This document shows, piece after piece, positions 1 through 8,484 of a DNA stretch of 25,568 bases (positions are counted from its first letter, which is position 1; each line of letters opens with the position of its first letter). The position numbers were made by a program, and so were the translations under genes. Under the pieces are notes generated by a model. That model worked only from the letters and a program-made list of their open reading frames with translations. It was not told the origin of the DNA and did not search any database. The stretch comes from JAGMCF01 sp964398885 (lineage in GTDB: Bacteria; Cloacimonadota; Cloacimonadia; JGIOTU-2), in NCBI GenBank assembly GCA_964398885.1, contig CAYNOU010000034.1, forward strand, positions 1-25,568, read 5' to 3'.

Positions 1-3
1 ACA

Positions 4-44
4 AAAATGTGGGTACCTCATGGAAGCTCCTACCCACACATTTT
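4..44 (-). terminator. Candidate intrinsic terminator hairpin downstream of the giant gene
   Basis: An imperfect inverted repeat is visible: AAAATGT (4-10) pairs with ACATTTT (38-44) and GGGTA (11-15) pairs with TACCC (31-35), with a 2-nt bulge at 36-37 and a 15-nt loop. Read on the minus strand it ends in a run of five T's, as an intrinsic terminator would. It lies about 170 bp past the stop of the minus-strand giant gene, so it could end that transcript. It could equally be part of a dispersed repeat that continues beyond the left edge. I see no convincing gene in 1-213. Confidence 0.35.
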
Positions 45-175
45 GAAGGAGAACCCTATTTAATTTACATTCCAGAATACTTTTTTCACTTACTTCATAT
101 CTTTTTGTCTCATCAATATTTATCCTGCGACCTGTCCTCCGTAGTCTTGACAAAGGATGAAGTTTCTTAATATCC

Positions 176-204
176 GTCCCGACACATTCCCGAAAAATCG
201 GGAC
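176..204. repeat. Short palindromic repeat (TCCCGA/TCGGGA type) after the giant gene stop
   Basis: TCCCGA (188-193) and TCGGGA (198-203) form a 6-bp hairpin with an AAAA loop. An upstream GTCCCGA (176-182) can compete for the same right arm, TCGGGAC (198-204). The core matches the palindrome at the end of tsf (21214-21231), which suggests a small dispersed family. It begins 10 bp past the giant gene's stop codon. No T-run follows directly, so a terminator role is uncertain. Confidence 0.5.
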
Positions 205-213
205 AAGCAGGGA

Positions 214-3200
214 TTAGCGTAGTAGAAGCATCTTCTTAACTATTGATTTATCACCGGAGATTACTTTATAGAAATAAATACCATTTGCCAATCTTTTTCC
301 GTTCCCATCTTTTCCATTCCATATTACTTTCTCAACTCCTAACCTCTTACTTCTAACTTCTAACTTCTTAACCAGTTGTCCTTTGATGTTATAGATTCTT
401 ATTTCAGACTTTTCAATTTCTGGTGCTGGAATAAAAGAAATCGTAGTAGAATTACAGATTGGATTCGGATAGTTTTGATATAAGGTAAAGGTTTCGATTT
501 CTGGAGATGGTTCAGGATGAAGAATAGCCTTATCCAATAAATTTGTGGTCATATTCTGAGAAACATACCGAAATTCCTCAAAGCATCTTGGCTTAAAGGT
601 GCATTCTTCAACAGCAGCTTTACCACCTTGTTCATCCAATTTGAGATAGCAGTATCCTTCATCAATATAAGCAAAGATAGAATCTGGCTCTGATGGTGGA
701 TCAGCAAGGATAACTTCAAGTCTGTTAATAACAGTCTCATAATCAGCTTCTGCCATATAACTTGAGGTTGTGGTATTATACTTTACTCTTTCAAGATTTG
801 GATATGAAATTTCATCAATCGTTTCAATGTAATCTCTCAAGCCTGAATAATCGTGTCCAATGAACTTCTCCAGATACATCAGCCACTGCAGAGCACTTAC
901 CGCAGTTTTTGTTTCAGGATAATCATCTACAATACTTGTCATTGTTGTTTTTGCAGATTCGTAGAGCGAATCAGCTATTTCTACTATTCCTTCTTCATAT
1001 AGAATTTTTTCTGGTGGTTTTTCACCATCAAAGATGTATGCATCATAGAATGGTAAGAATCTATCTTCAAAGTCTGGATCACTATCATTTGGGAAATCAT
1101 TACCACGGACATCGATTGGATTACCGTCATATCCTCCACACGCAAGAAGGAATTGATCAAGATAAATATAGCCATCAGGGTCATATTCATCATATATTGT
1201 GTTTAGACTATAAGTTAGATTGGGAAAAGCATCACGAGTAGCAAGTATTTCTACGCCATAATTATTTTCAATTGTATTACCTCCCATATTTGCTCCACCA
1301 CTATTCCCCGAAGCAAAAAACCCAATGGACCTTGCGGAGTTAGGATTATCAGGATTACCATTGTATCTTATTTCATTATCTGTGAACATAACAGGCACAT
1401 TATATAAATCTACACCTCTCCCATTATTATACTGAATAGTATTATGAATAATAAGAAATGATCCATATAATGATGGATAATATATTGAGATTCCATTACC
1501 TTCGTTATTTATTATGTTATTATCGAAGATATGTCCATCTGATTCATAGAAAACAATAGGGCATGCTCCATTATCTTCAAAAATATTGCCATATAAATAT
1601 ATTTCTGATTCATTACGAGCAATAATTTGATTACAATCTGAAAATGTCGAATTGTGAAGATCAAACTCTGAATTATTTAATTTTATATAACTTATTTTTG
1701 ATATATCACAACCATGTATATGACTTATCCATCCATTATTTATTTCAATTCCATCCCAGTAATAACCATCTCCTATAGAAGTGATCGTTATTCTGTCTGT
1801 AGGATCACCATTAGCTATAATCCTTCCACCATTATTCGTTATTATCCTGTCTCCCGGAATTGTTACTATATTCCCATTATGGTTAGGCACATCTGCATCC
1901 ATTTCTAACCATGAATTATAACTCTTGCCAGTATTTGTATCTACCCAGATTGTATGTTCAGTGCCATATAATACAGAACCTGGCTTAAGTTCAAATACAG
2001 AACCAGTAGTAACTTCTACAAGACTACATCCTGATAGTGTCATAATATCATAAATATCTATTTTAGAATTATTCCTTAAGAACATTTTAGCCCCGTTCAT
2101 GATTAAATGACCACTTTCTAAAACTAATTCATACCCATCTATCAGATAGACCTCAGCATTTTCTGCTATTGTAAGTGTTGCTCCGTTGGTAACATTTACA
2201 TCACCTGTTATAAGAATATACCCACTCCATGTTTCATCATTAGTAATTTCGCCGGAAATTTCTTGATATTCTGGCGGTATTGTTGTGCCGGTAAGTAAAA
2301 ATTGTAATTCAGGAAAGAATGGGTCAGAACTATAGATAATAAGTGTATCAATATAATCTAGGAACATTTTATCAGGTATGAAATCAACTAAAATATTCGT
2401 TGAATCATCTGGAGATATCACTGTAGATTCACATATAACCTCAAATCCTTCAGGTATAATAAAGGAATCAGGATATAATGTGACATCATTTGTTCCATTG
2501 TTTTTAACTACAATTGTATCCTGTGATGTTTCTCTATTTGTAAGCACCCCAAAACCTAATTCTACTATCTCGACATAGATTCCAGGATCAAAATACTCGT
2601 ATGCTCCAATATCTATTATTTCAGCAGCAATTCTGGGATTTCCAGCAGGATCTGTTGCTGGTAAACAATATAATAAATTAACACCATCGGGATTTAGACC
2701 TGCATTAATACATTCTGACCAATTCTCTAAACGAAAATCACCATTAGTAGAATCTACAAACATCGGATCAACATTAATATTATTTACATCTTCTCCTAAA
2801 AGAGTTCCATATACTTCAATTCCACCATCAATACCACCTTCTATATCACAATGGTAGAAATCAATATAAGAATATCCAGGATGATAAATAAAAAATTGAG
2901 TTCCATAATCTGCAGTATTTCCCCAAAAAATATTGTTAATGAATTTATCATCTGAATACCAAGTATAAACAGCTCCACCCCACCATGTAGCATTATTATT
3001 AGAAATTGTATTATTAAGGGCAATTAATTTATAGCCGGTCCATTCATCTATTGCTACTATAGATAATCCACCTCCAAAACCATCTACAAAATTATTGCAT
3101 ATTACATTACCTATTAATCTTATTTCTCTTTCATTAGAATATTGAAAATATAATCCACCACCTTCTCCATCACCATATTGACAATCATAACCAGCTGTAT

Positions 3201-5163
3201 TATTAGTAATAATATTGTTAATTATCTCTGGACTAGAACAGAGAGAACCTATTGCACCACCAACCCATAATGAAGTATTATTTCGAAATATAGAGTTTTT
3301 TATTGTAATATCTGAATGATTAAGGTAAATAGCACCACCACCACCCCAAGAAGTATTATTTTCAAATAGACAATTATCAATAATGATATCAGAACAATAA
3401 GTTGCACTTATAGCAGACCCTCCATCATCTTCTCGTCCTTCTCTTGGTTGGGGTGTAAAATAATAAGCATATTCAAATTTGCAATATTCAAATATAGAAC
3501 TACCTAATTCAGGATCCATATTGGGGAATCTATCAAAAAAAATACCTCCCCAACCTTCACCAGCATCTTTTTCTGTAAACAGTATTTCACCTGTATAATG
3601 GTCAGTACCTTCAGCAGTTATGGAACCCTTAATAATCAATTTTATGTTGTGATCAAAATATACTTTAACACCAGGAGAAATTACTATGCGGACCCCACTA
3701 GGGATAATTAGATCCGTACTTAATGTTATGTTGTTTTCCCAATTGATGGTCACAATTTCTCCTTGTGGATTATCTCTGGACACAGTTTTTATGAGTCCAT
3801 AATCCCAATGCATTTTAGCTGGATTAGAAGGATTATTTTTAGGATGAAATGGCCATTCAGAAATATCTGAAATAAAATCTGGTTCATCCGAATAATAATA
3901 TGACAAATTAGGTTCATCCCATGCAGATGGATATTCAAGATTGTTTACTCCGTCAGACCATACTTCTTCATAAGGAACACCCCAATAATTAACCTTTTTT
4001 ACTAATGTGTTCTTTTCAAAATAGGTTAATGTTGAAAATCTCCTGGGCATATGGTACCAATAACTATAGAACCAGTTTAAACATTTTGCATAATTATTTA
4101 CAATGGTCTGATTAGTATTACCTCTTTGTATCCATATACCGTATTTTCCTCCTTTATTCCTGAAAAAAGTATTATAAGGTCCATTTCTGCCCCAAAACCT
4201 ATCTACTTTTATTTGGGCAACAATATTACCTTCAAATAAGTTATATTCAGGTTTAAGCTCTGAAGAATTTGGATTGCTACTGTTTCCATGAAGACATATA
4301 TCAGCAATAAAGTCTTCACCCAAAATAGGGTGGTCTGTTTGTCTGGGCTCTCTTGAATAATTATAACCAAATACATTATTAAAAGAATGAGCTGCTAATA
4401 TCATTGAATGTCTGAATTTGCTGAAAATGTTATTCTCAACAAGGCAATAATTAGAATTACTTACTACAACTCCATATCCAAAGCCACCGCCACAAACATT
4501 CTGCGGATTATGAAGATAGCATCCTGTTACTTCAATATGGTTACAGCCCTGAATACTGATTGAACTACTAAATGCTCTACTACTTTCAACTCCCATTACC
4601 CAACAATTATTTGAGTTGCTAAATAGTATCGTTGTACCGCCAACTTCATAAGAAGAGTCAGCCCTTGTTATCTTTAAATCTTCAATGCCAACATTATTTC
4701 TACCAGAAATTCGGATACAATGCGATTCTACATTATCACCGATATCGAATTTTAATTCTGTTATATCGGCGAGATCTCCTTTTAAGATTATATTATTCTT
4801 GGTAATGTCTAATGCAGAATTATTTAATAAGGGGTCTTCGCTTTTTATTAAATATATACCAGGTGGAAAATATATCTCAGATAGTATATAATTATTAGCA
4901 TAGTCAATTGCATCCATTATTGCATCAGTATCATCAGTCAAACCATCACCTACTGCTCCATAGTCTGTTACATCAATAGTCTCTTCTGCATAAGGAATTT
5001 CACCTTTATATCCGGCAAGTGTCCAGGATAATGTAATTCCATCATCTTCATAAGGTAAGCGACCATCAGGACCACCAGGAATAATATTGCCTAGCTGAGC
5101 ATATAGATTCGTGGTAAATAATACTGCTATGATTAAAATAATGTAAGCTGAATTTTTTTTCAT
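214..5163 (-). CDS. Giant secreted right-handed beta-helix protein with C-terminal T9SS-type sorting domain
   Basis: A predicted secreted or cell-surface protein of 1649 residues; its substrate is unknown. A signal peptide spans about residues 1-22 (KKN, hydrophobic core, LYAQ). From about 62 comes a pectate-lyase-3/GH28-like start (VTDYGAVGDGLTDDT), then parallel beta-helix repeats to about 400. A second helix follows (about 465-770) with short NNT/GGAI repeats like those of polymorphic outer-membrane proteins. Next are a segment ending DIGAYEY (about 850), an ASPM/SPD-2/Hydin-like Ig module (about 860-965), a third helix (about 970-1320) and an alpha-helical, perhaps TPR-like stretch (about 1340-1530). 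A FlgD-like T9SS sorting domain ends it (about 1555-1649: NYPNP, WNGKDGNG, GIYFYKV, KKMLLLR). An AAGGAGAT Shine-Dalgarno precedes the ATG. Right-handed helices of this kind often bind or cleave polysaccharides, but no catalytic residues can be assigned here. Confidence 0.9.
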   Translation of the reverse strand: MKKNSAYIILIIAVLFTTNLYAQLGNIIPGGPDGRLPYEDDGITLSWTLAGYKGEIPYAEETIDVTDYGAVGDGLTDDTDAIMDAIDYANNYILSEIYFPPGIYLIKSEDPLLNNSALDITKNNIILKGDLADITELKFDIGDNVESHCIRISGRNNVGIEDLKITRADSSYEVGGTTILFSNSNNCWVMGVESSRAFSSSISIQGCNHIEVTGCYLHNPQNVCGGGFGYGVVVSNSNYCLVENNIFSKFRHSMILAAHSFNNVFGYNYSREPRQTDHPILGEDFIADICLHGNSSNPNSSELKPEYNLFEGNIVAQIKVDRFWGRNGPYNTFFRNKGGKYGIWIQRGNTNQTIVNNYAKCLNWFYSYWYHMPRRFSTLTYFEKNTLVKKVNYWGVPYEEVWSDGVNNLEYPSAWDEPNLSYYYSDEPDFISDISEWPFHPKNNPSNPAKMHWDYGLIKTVSRDNPQGEIVTINWENNITLSTDLIIPSGVRIVISPGVKVYFDHNIKLIIKGSITAEGTDHYTGEILFTEKDAGEGWGGIFFDRFPNMDPELGSSIFEYCKFEYAYYFTPQPREGREDDGGSAISATYCSDIIIDNCLFENNTSWGGGGAIYLNHSDITIKNSIFRNNTSLWVGGAIGSLCSSPEIINNIITNNTAGYDCQYGDGEGGGLYFQYSNEREIRLIGNVICNNFVDGFGGGLSIVAIDEWTGYKLIALNNTISNNNATWWGGAVYTWYSDDKFINNIFWGNTADYGTQFFIYHPGYSYIDFYHCDIEGGIDGGIEVYGTLLGEDVNNINVDPMFVDSTNGDFRLENWSECINAGLNPDGVNLLYCLPATDPAGNPRIAAEIIDIGAYEYFDPGIYVEIVELGFGVLTNRETSQDTIVVKNNGTNDVTLYPDSFIIPEGFEVICESTVISPDDSTNILVDFIPDKMFLDYIDTLIIYSSDPFFPELQFLLTGTTIPPEYQEISGEITNDETWSGYILITGDVNVTNGATLTIAENAEVYLIDGYELVLESGHLIMNGAKMFLRNNSKIDIYDIMTLSGCSLVEVTTGSVFELKPGSVLYGTEHTIWVDTNTGKSYNSWLEMDADVPNHNGNIVTIPGDRIITNNGGRIIANGDPTDRITITSIGDGYYWDGIEINNGWISHIHGCDISKISYIKLNNSEFDLHNSTFSDCNQIIARNESEIYLYGNIFEDNGACPIVFYESDGHIFDNNIINNEGNGISIYYPSLYGSFLIIHNTIQYNNGRGVDLYNVPVMFTDNEIRYNGNPDNPNSARSIGFFASGNSGGANMGGNTIENNYGVEILATRDAFPNLTYSLNTIYDEYDPDGYIYLDQFLLACGGYDGNPIDVRGNDFPNDSDPDFEDRFLPFYDAYIFDGEKPPEKILYEEGIVEIADSLYESAKTTMTSIVDDYPETKTAVSALQWLMYLEKFIGHDYSGLRDYIETIDEISYPNLERVKYNTTTSSYMAEADYETVINRLEVILADPPSEPDSIFAYIDEGYCYLKLDEQGGKAAVEECTFKPRCFEEFRYVSQNMTTNLLDKAILHPEPSPEIETFTLYQNYPNPICNSTTISFIPAPEIEKSEIRIYNIKGQLVKKLEVRSKRLGVEKVIWNGKDGNGKRLANGIYFYKVISGDKSIVKKMLLLR
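336..370. repeat. Five tandem heptamers inside the sorting-domain coding sequence
   Basis: On the plus strand the units are CTCCTAA, CCTCTTA, CTTCTAA, CTTCTAA and CTTCTTA, end to end. The third and fourth are identical. They lie in the coding sequence of the giant protein and encode, across all three codon phases, the charged segment KKLEVRSKRLGVE of the T9SS-type domain. Because 7 is not a multiple of 3, gain or loss of one unit would shift the frame and remove the last part of the domain. Confidence 0.8.
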
Positions 5164-5185
5164 GATTATCTCCTTTTCTTCTTTA

Positions 5186-6154
5186 TTAGAATACTATTCC
5201 TTTATTTTGATTTTTATCAATCTGTCTTTCTTTTATGTAAACGATTTTTTTATTATTATTTGAGAAACTAGGAAGCCAACCTTCATCTAGTTTAATTAAA
5301 TTTGTTCCATCATTATTTATAACTTTTATATACTTAAAGTCCGAGAATACGATCTTTTCTCCGTTTGGTGAAACCATTGGATATCCCCCTACAGTTAATT
5401 TTCTAATATTTGTCCCACTCCCACTAATTATATAAATATAATTACCTCCATCAAAGACTATTTTTGTACCATCTGATGAAATTGAAGGGAAAGCATTCCC
5501 GATAGAACTTTCAATAATAAGATTGTTGTTTGTACCATCAACTTTTACGGAATATAATCCCTCTTGTGGATAATCAAAATATTTATAAATTATTGTATCA
5601 CTACTTGCATTAAATATTGGATATCTGTAAATGAAATATCTAGTTGTAGTTTTGGATATAACTTCAATTTTATTTTCTCCATTTGATTCCATAATATAGA
5701 TTGAATTTATACTATCTTGTCTGGTTGTATAAGCGATTTTGCTACCATCAAATGAAAAATGAGGGTATCTTTCTTCAATATCCGGAGTGTTTGTAATATT
5801 TTGTAAATTACTACCATCAATATCCATAATATAAATATCACCGTTTGAAAATGCAATTTTTATATCTTCAGAGTATATGGATGGTAATTCAGTATTTACG
5901 CTAAAAGTTATTAGCTGAGTTAGATCTGAACCATCAATTTTAACAGACCAAATACCTTTATTACCTTTATTCATTATTATTCTTGTTCCATCAGGAGTAA
6001 ATTGGACATTTTCAGCGTACTCATCGATTATGTGCGTTATATTACTACCATCGGGATTCATCATGAATATTGCATCAATATAAGTAGGTTCGGGCAGTTC
6101 TTCACAGGCAGGTAATATTATTAATAAGATAAGGGCTAATAAAATATTTCTCAT
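5186..6154 (-). CDS. TolB-like beta-propeller lipoprotein, copy B
   Basis: A 322-residue exported protein predicted to fold as a WD40/TolB-like (PD40) propeller. Residues 1-17 form a lipoprotein-type signal peptide ending LPAC, with Cys17 as the likely lipidated residue (Pro at -2 is atypical). Seven repeats carry a DG motif, for example MNPDGSNITHI, IMDIDGSNLQNI and KVINNDGTNLIKL, interleaved with strands such as PHFSFDGSKIAYTT, consistent with about seven blades. A strong AGGAGG lies 5 nt before the ATG. The gene ends 22 bp before the giant beta-helix gene and is probably co-transcribed with it. Copy A upstream is a close paralogue, sharing for example the C-terminal IDKNQNKGIVF. Such propellers commonly mediate protein binding at the envelope; the partner is unknown. 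Confidence 0.85.
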   Translation of the reverse strand: MRNILLALILLIILPACEELPEPTYIDAIFMMNPDGSNITHIIDEYAENVQFTPDGTRIIMNKGNKGIWSVKIDGSDLTQLITFSVNTELPSIYSEDIKIAFSNGDIYIMDIDGSNLQNITNTPDIEERYPHFSFDGSKIAYTTRQDSINSIYIMESNGENKIEVISKTTTRYFIYRYPIFNASSDTIIYKYFDYPQEGLYSVKVDGTNNNLIIESSIGNAFPSISSDGTKIVFDGGNYIYIISGSGTNIRKLTVGGYPMVSPNGEKIVFSDFKYIKVINNDGTNLIKLDEGWLPSFSNNNKKIVYIKERQIDKNQNKGIVF

Positions 6155-6392
6155 AACATCCTCCTATATAAAATTTTTTATTACTTAATATAGTTGGTAA
6201 CATAATCGTTGTAGCAAGTTCGGGGATTTCTCCATCACAACCAGCAAGTGTCCATGATAAAGTGGTTCCATCATCTTCAAAAGGTAAGCGACCATCAGGA
6301 CCACCAGGAATAATATTGCCTATCTGAGCATATAGATTCGTGGTAAATAATACTGCTAATATTAGAATAATGTAAGATAAATTTTTTTTCAT
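6102..6392 (-). pseudogene. Truncated duplicate of the giant gene's 5' end
   Basis: This 96-codon frame begins almost identically to the giant protein: the signal peptide (ILAVLFTTNLYAQ) and the GNIIPGGPDGRLP and LSWTLAG segments match. Similarity is lost shortly after GEIP. At the nucleotide level it continues about 35 nt further, to roughly position 6190, if one base is deleted near 6205. The remnant is therefore frameshifted and then cut off, and its last 53 nt run out of frame into TolB copy B. It is best explained as the leftover of a tandem duplication whose unit ended inside the giant gene. It keeps a ribosome binding site (GAGGAGA) and a signal peptide, so a short secreted peptide could still be made, but no function is implied. 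Confidence 0.8.
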
Positions 6393-6416
6393 GATTATAT
6401 TCTCCTCTTTTATTTG

Positions 6417-7409
6417 TTAAAATACTATTCCTTTATTTTGATTTTTATCAATCTCTCTTTCTTTTATATAGACGATTTTCTCATTATTATTAGAGAAACG
6501 AGGATGCCAACCTTCATCAAGCGTAGTTAACTCTGAGCCATCACTATTTATAACTTTAATATCCTTAAAGTCTAAAAATACGATCTTTTCTCCGTTTGGT
6601 GAAATCATTGGATAACCACCCTCAGTTAATTTTCTAATATTTGTTCCATCTTCATTCATTATAAAAATATGACTATCTGCATAAAATACAATTTTTTTCC
6701 CATCTGCTGAGATTGAGGGAAAGCTAAATCCAATCCAACCTTCATGAAGTTGTGTATTATCGGATCCATTAATATTTACAGAATATAGACCTCTTGGCTG
6801 ACCAATGTATTTATAAAATATTGTATCACCACCTGAATTAAATATTGGATAACTATAAAGATAATATTTTGTTGAATTGGAAATAACCTCGCTTTTATTT
6901 GCGCCATTTGCATCCATAATATAGATTGAATTTATACTATCTTGTCTTGTTGTGTATACAATTTGGCTTCCATCAAAAGAAAAATTAGGGTACCCTTCCA
7001 TCACATTAATTGTATTTGTAAGATTTTGTATGTTGGTTCCATCAATATCCATAATATAGATATCGCCGGTTGAAAATGCAATTTTTGAACTATCGGGTAA
7101 AAGAGAAGGTAATTCACTATCTACACTTATAGCTGTTAAGTTCGTTAATTCAGTACCATCAGTTTTAACAGACCAAATACCTTTATTACCTTTATTCATT
7201 ATTATTCTTGTTCCATCAGGAGTAAATTGAACATTTTCAGCGTACTCATCGATTATGTGCGTTATATCACTACCATCGGGATTCATCATGAATATCGCAT
7301 CAATATAAGTAGGTTCTGGTAGTTCTTCACAGGCAGGAAATATTATTAATAAGATTAGGGCCAATAAAATATTTCTTAGGGTTTTATCCCATTTTGATAT
7401 ATTTGTCAT
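6417..7409 (-). CDS. TolB-like beta-propeller lipoprotein, copy A
   Basis: A 330-residue paralogue of the next gene downstream, with the same seven DG-motif propeller repeats (for example MNPDGSDITHI, IMDIDGTNIQNL, IMNEDGTNIRKL). The N-terminus differs: ten extra residues (MTNISKWDKT) precede the shared hydrophobic segment, and the lipobox reads FPAC (Cys27) instead of LPAC, a poorer match to signal peptidase II sites. The start ATG directly abuts the stop of the upstream gene (TAAATG), with AAGGA a few bases before it, so translation is probably coupled. The codon equivalent to copy B's start reads CTA here, which forces this upstream start. Anchoring as a lipoprotein is less certain than for copy B. 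Substrate or partner unknown. Confidence 0.85.
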   Translation of the reverse strand: MTNISKWDKTLRNILLALILLIIFPACEELPEPTYIDAIFMMNPDGSDITHIIDEYAENVQFTPDGTRIIMNKGNKGIWSVKTDGTELTNLTAISVDSELPSLLPDSSKIAFSTGDIYIMDIDGTNIQNLTNTINVMEGYPNFSFDGSQIVYTTRQDSINSIYIMDANGANKSEVISNSTKYYLYSYPIFNSGGDTIFYKYIGQPRGLYSVNINGSDNTQLHEGWIGFSFPSISADGKKIVFYADSHIFIMNEDGTNIRKLTEGGYPMISPNGEKIVFLDFKDIKVINSDGSELTTLDEGWHPRFSNNNEKIVYIKEREIDKNQNKGIVF

Positions 7410-8207
7410 TTATTCCTTCTTTTCACTATATACCTTAATTTCTAAATCAATATTTTTAACAAAACCACCTTTAATTATTTCAAAATTTTCAGATGATACC
7501 ATTGCAGGCATAGCTATTTCGAAAGGAAATAGTTTTGGTACATCTTCACTGAAATATAACTTCATTGCTTCATTCATTTCAACGAGTTCATCAGCTTTCA
7601 TATTTTTTGTTATTTCTTCACTAAAATTGGGTTCTAAATAAGTGCATGAAATAGAACCAATAGGAGTATTAATATTTTCTCTATTTTTAACATTACTCCA
7701 TCCAATAGGAATTCCCATTTCACCCATACCTTTTGCCATATTCTTCATCTCTTCAATTTTTTCTAAGACCTTGTTTTTATTCAATAATGGTGGTTCTTGT
7801 CTTTCACCATCTTCATCATAACCAAAAAGATCAAGCAGAGTCATAGTTTTTAAATCAACAAGCATGTGCACTTCATTGCCTTCAAATTTTTCAACAATCC
7901 AAACACCACCTCTTTCTTCTTTTGTAACTTCAAGCTCAATTTCAGTGATATTCTCATCATCTCCTATAAGTTTATACTCAACTCTATCACCCACTTTTAG
8001 GTCCTTTCCAAAGCGATATTGTGTAGTCCACTGCAGCATAGCTGCCAACTGTTCCTGAGCTTCTTTTTCTATTGCTGCATCATCTTCATCTTCCCAATCC
8101 TGTGCAAGCAAGATATTGTTACTGGTTGCGAAAAATAGAATCACAAAGCTTACCATTAAGCAGTAAAGCCATTTATTGCTAGTAGGTTTTTTTTCTGTTT
8201 TCAGCAT
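7410..8207 (-). CDS. Unrecognised exported protein, 265 residues
   Basis: I do not recognise the family. The N-terminus (MLKTEKKPTSNK) is followed by a hydrophobic stretch at about 13-35 ending LLAQ, a likely signal peptide or membrane anchor. The mature part is acidic (QDWEDEDDAAIEKEAQEQ), with probable helices near 38-60 and 140-165 and a beta-rich part at about 67-125 (VGDRVEYKLIG, GGVWIVEKFEG, VHMLVDLKT). A GGAGG lies 5-6 nt before the ATG. It is first in a run with the TolB-like gene, whose ATG abuts its stop, so the two are likely co-expressed. The upstream region is very AT-rich and holds no promoter with convincing spacing. A periplasmic role is inferred from the signal sequence alone. 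Confidence 0.75.
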   Translation of the reverse strand: MLKTEKKPTSNKWLYCLMVSFVILFFATSNNILLAQDWEDEDDAAIEKEAQEQLAAMLQWTTQYRFGKDLKVGDRVEYKLIGDDENITEIELEVTKEERGGVWIVEKFEGNEVHMLVDLKTMTLLDLFGYDEDGERQEPPLLNKNKVLEKIEEMKNMAKGMGEMGIPIGWSNVKNRENINTPIGSISCTYLEPNFSEEITKNMKADELVEMNEAMKLYFSEDVPKLFPFEIAMPAMVSSENFEIIKGGFVKNIDLEIKVYSEKKE

Positions 8208-8358
8208 TTTTCCTCCATTTTTTATTAAACTTTATTTATTATTTATAATCATCTCAAATATAAATATCTATCAAGTTTTTAAGAAATTAATCAATTACCT
8301 AATTTAATAATGAACAAAATAAATATCCTTGAAAGGAATCAAAGAGTATTTAATTTTG

Positions 8359-8460
8359 CCACCGTCAGGGAGTGGTCCCTAACGGCTCCTTTTGCCGCAT
8401 ACTCGTCTGGGCGTAGCCATCCGAAGCACGGCAGGGTCGTCACGGACCATTCCGTGACGA
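8359..8460. repeat. GC-rich intergenic element with two strong hairpins
   Basis: This roughly 100-bp GC-rich island sits in AT-rich DNA between rseP and the exported-protein gene. It holds two hairpins with 10-bp arms. One has arms at 8362-8371 and 8376-8385 with loop GTGG; its one mismatch becomes a G-U pair in minus-strand RNA. The other is perfect, with arms 8437-8446 (TCGTCACGGA) and 8451-8460 and loop CCAT. No T-run follows on either strand, so it does not look like a simple terminator. It resembles a REP-like or MITE-like element. The rest of the 8208-8484 gap shows nothing recognisable. Confidence 0.65.
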
Positions 8461-8484
8461 ACCCCCCATATTTTAAATTGGAAT

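Larger units (their letters stand above)
4970..7379. repeat. Tandem duplication of a TolB gene plus the giant-gene 5' end
   Basis: Corresponding points of the two copies are offset by a near-constant distance: about 1225 bp at the TolB start (7379 and 6154), 1231 bp at the TolB stop (6417 and 5186) and 1229 bp at the giant-gene start (6392 and 5163). The unit thus holds one TolB gene, the short spacer and roughly the first 200 bp of the giant gene. Copies have diverged by many substitutions, so the event is not recent. The end points are estimated by eye from where similarity stops. Confidence 0.8.

Noticed and set aside
336..370. Heptamer array as a CRISPR-like repeat
   Set aside because: Units are 7 bp without spacers and lie within a coding sequence.
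909..1241. Plus-strand 110-codon frame opposite the giant gene
   Set aside because: It is antisense to coding sequence, with a low-complexity His/Leu-rich product; a shadow frame.
6102..6392. Treating this frame as an intact small secreted protein
   Set aside because: It is a clear 5' copy of the giant gene with a frameshift and loss of similarity, and its end overlaps TolB copy B out of frame.
8208..8358. Promoter for the exported-protein gene
   Set aside because: TTGATA at 8269-8274 and TTATAA at 8243-8248 are 20 bp apart, too far for a convincing sigma70 promoter in such AT-rich DNA.
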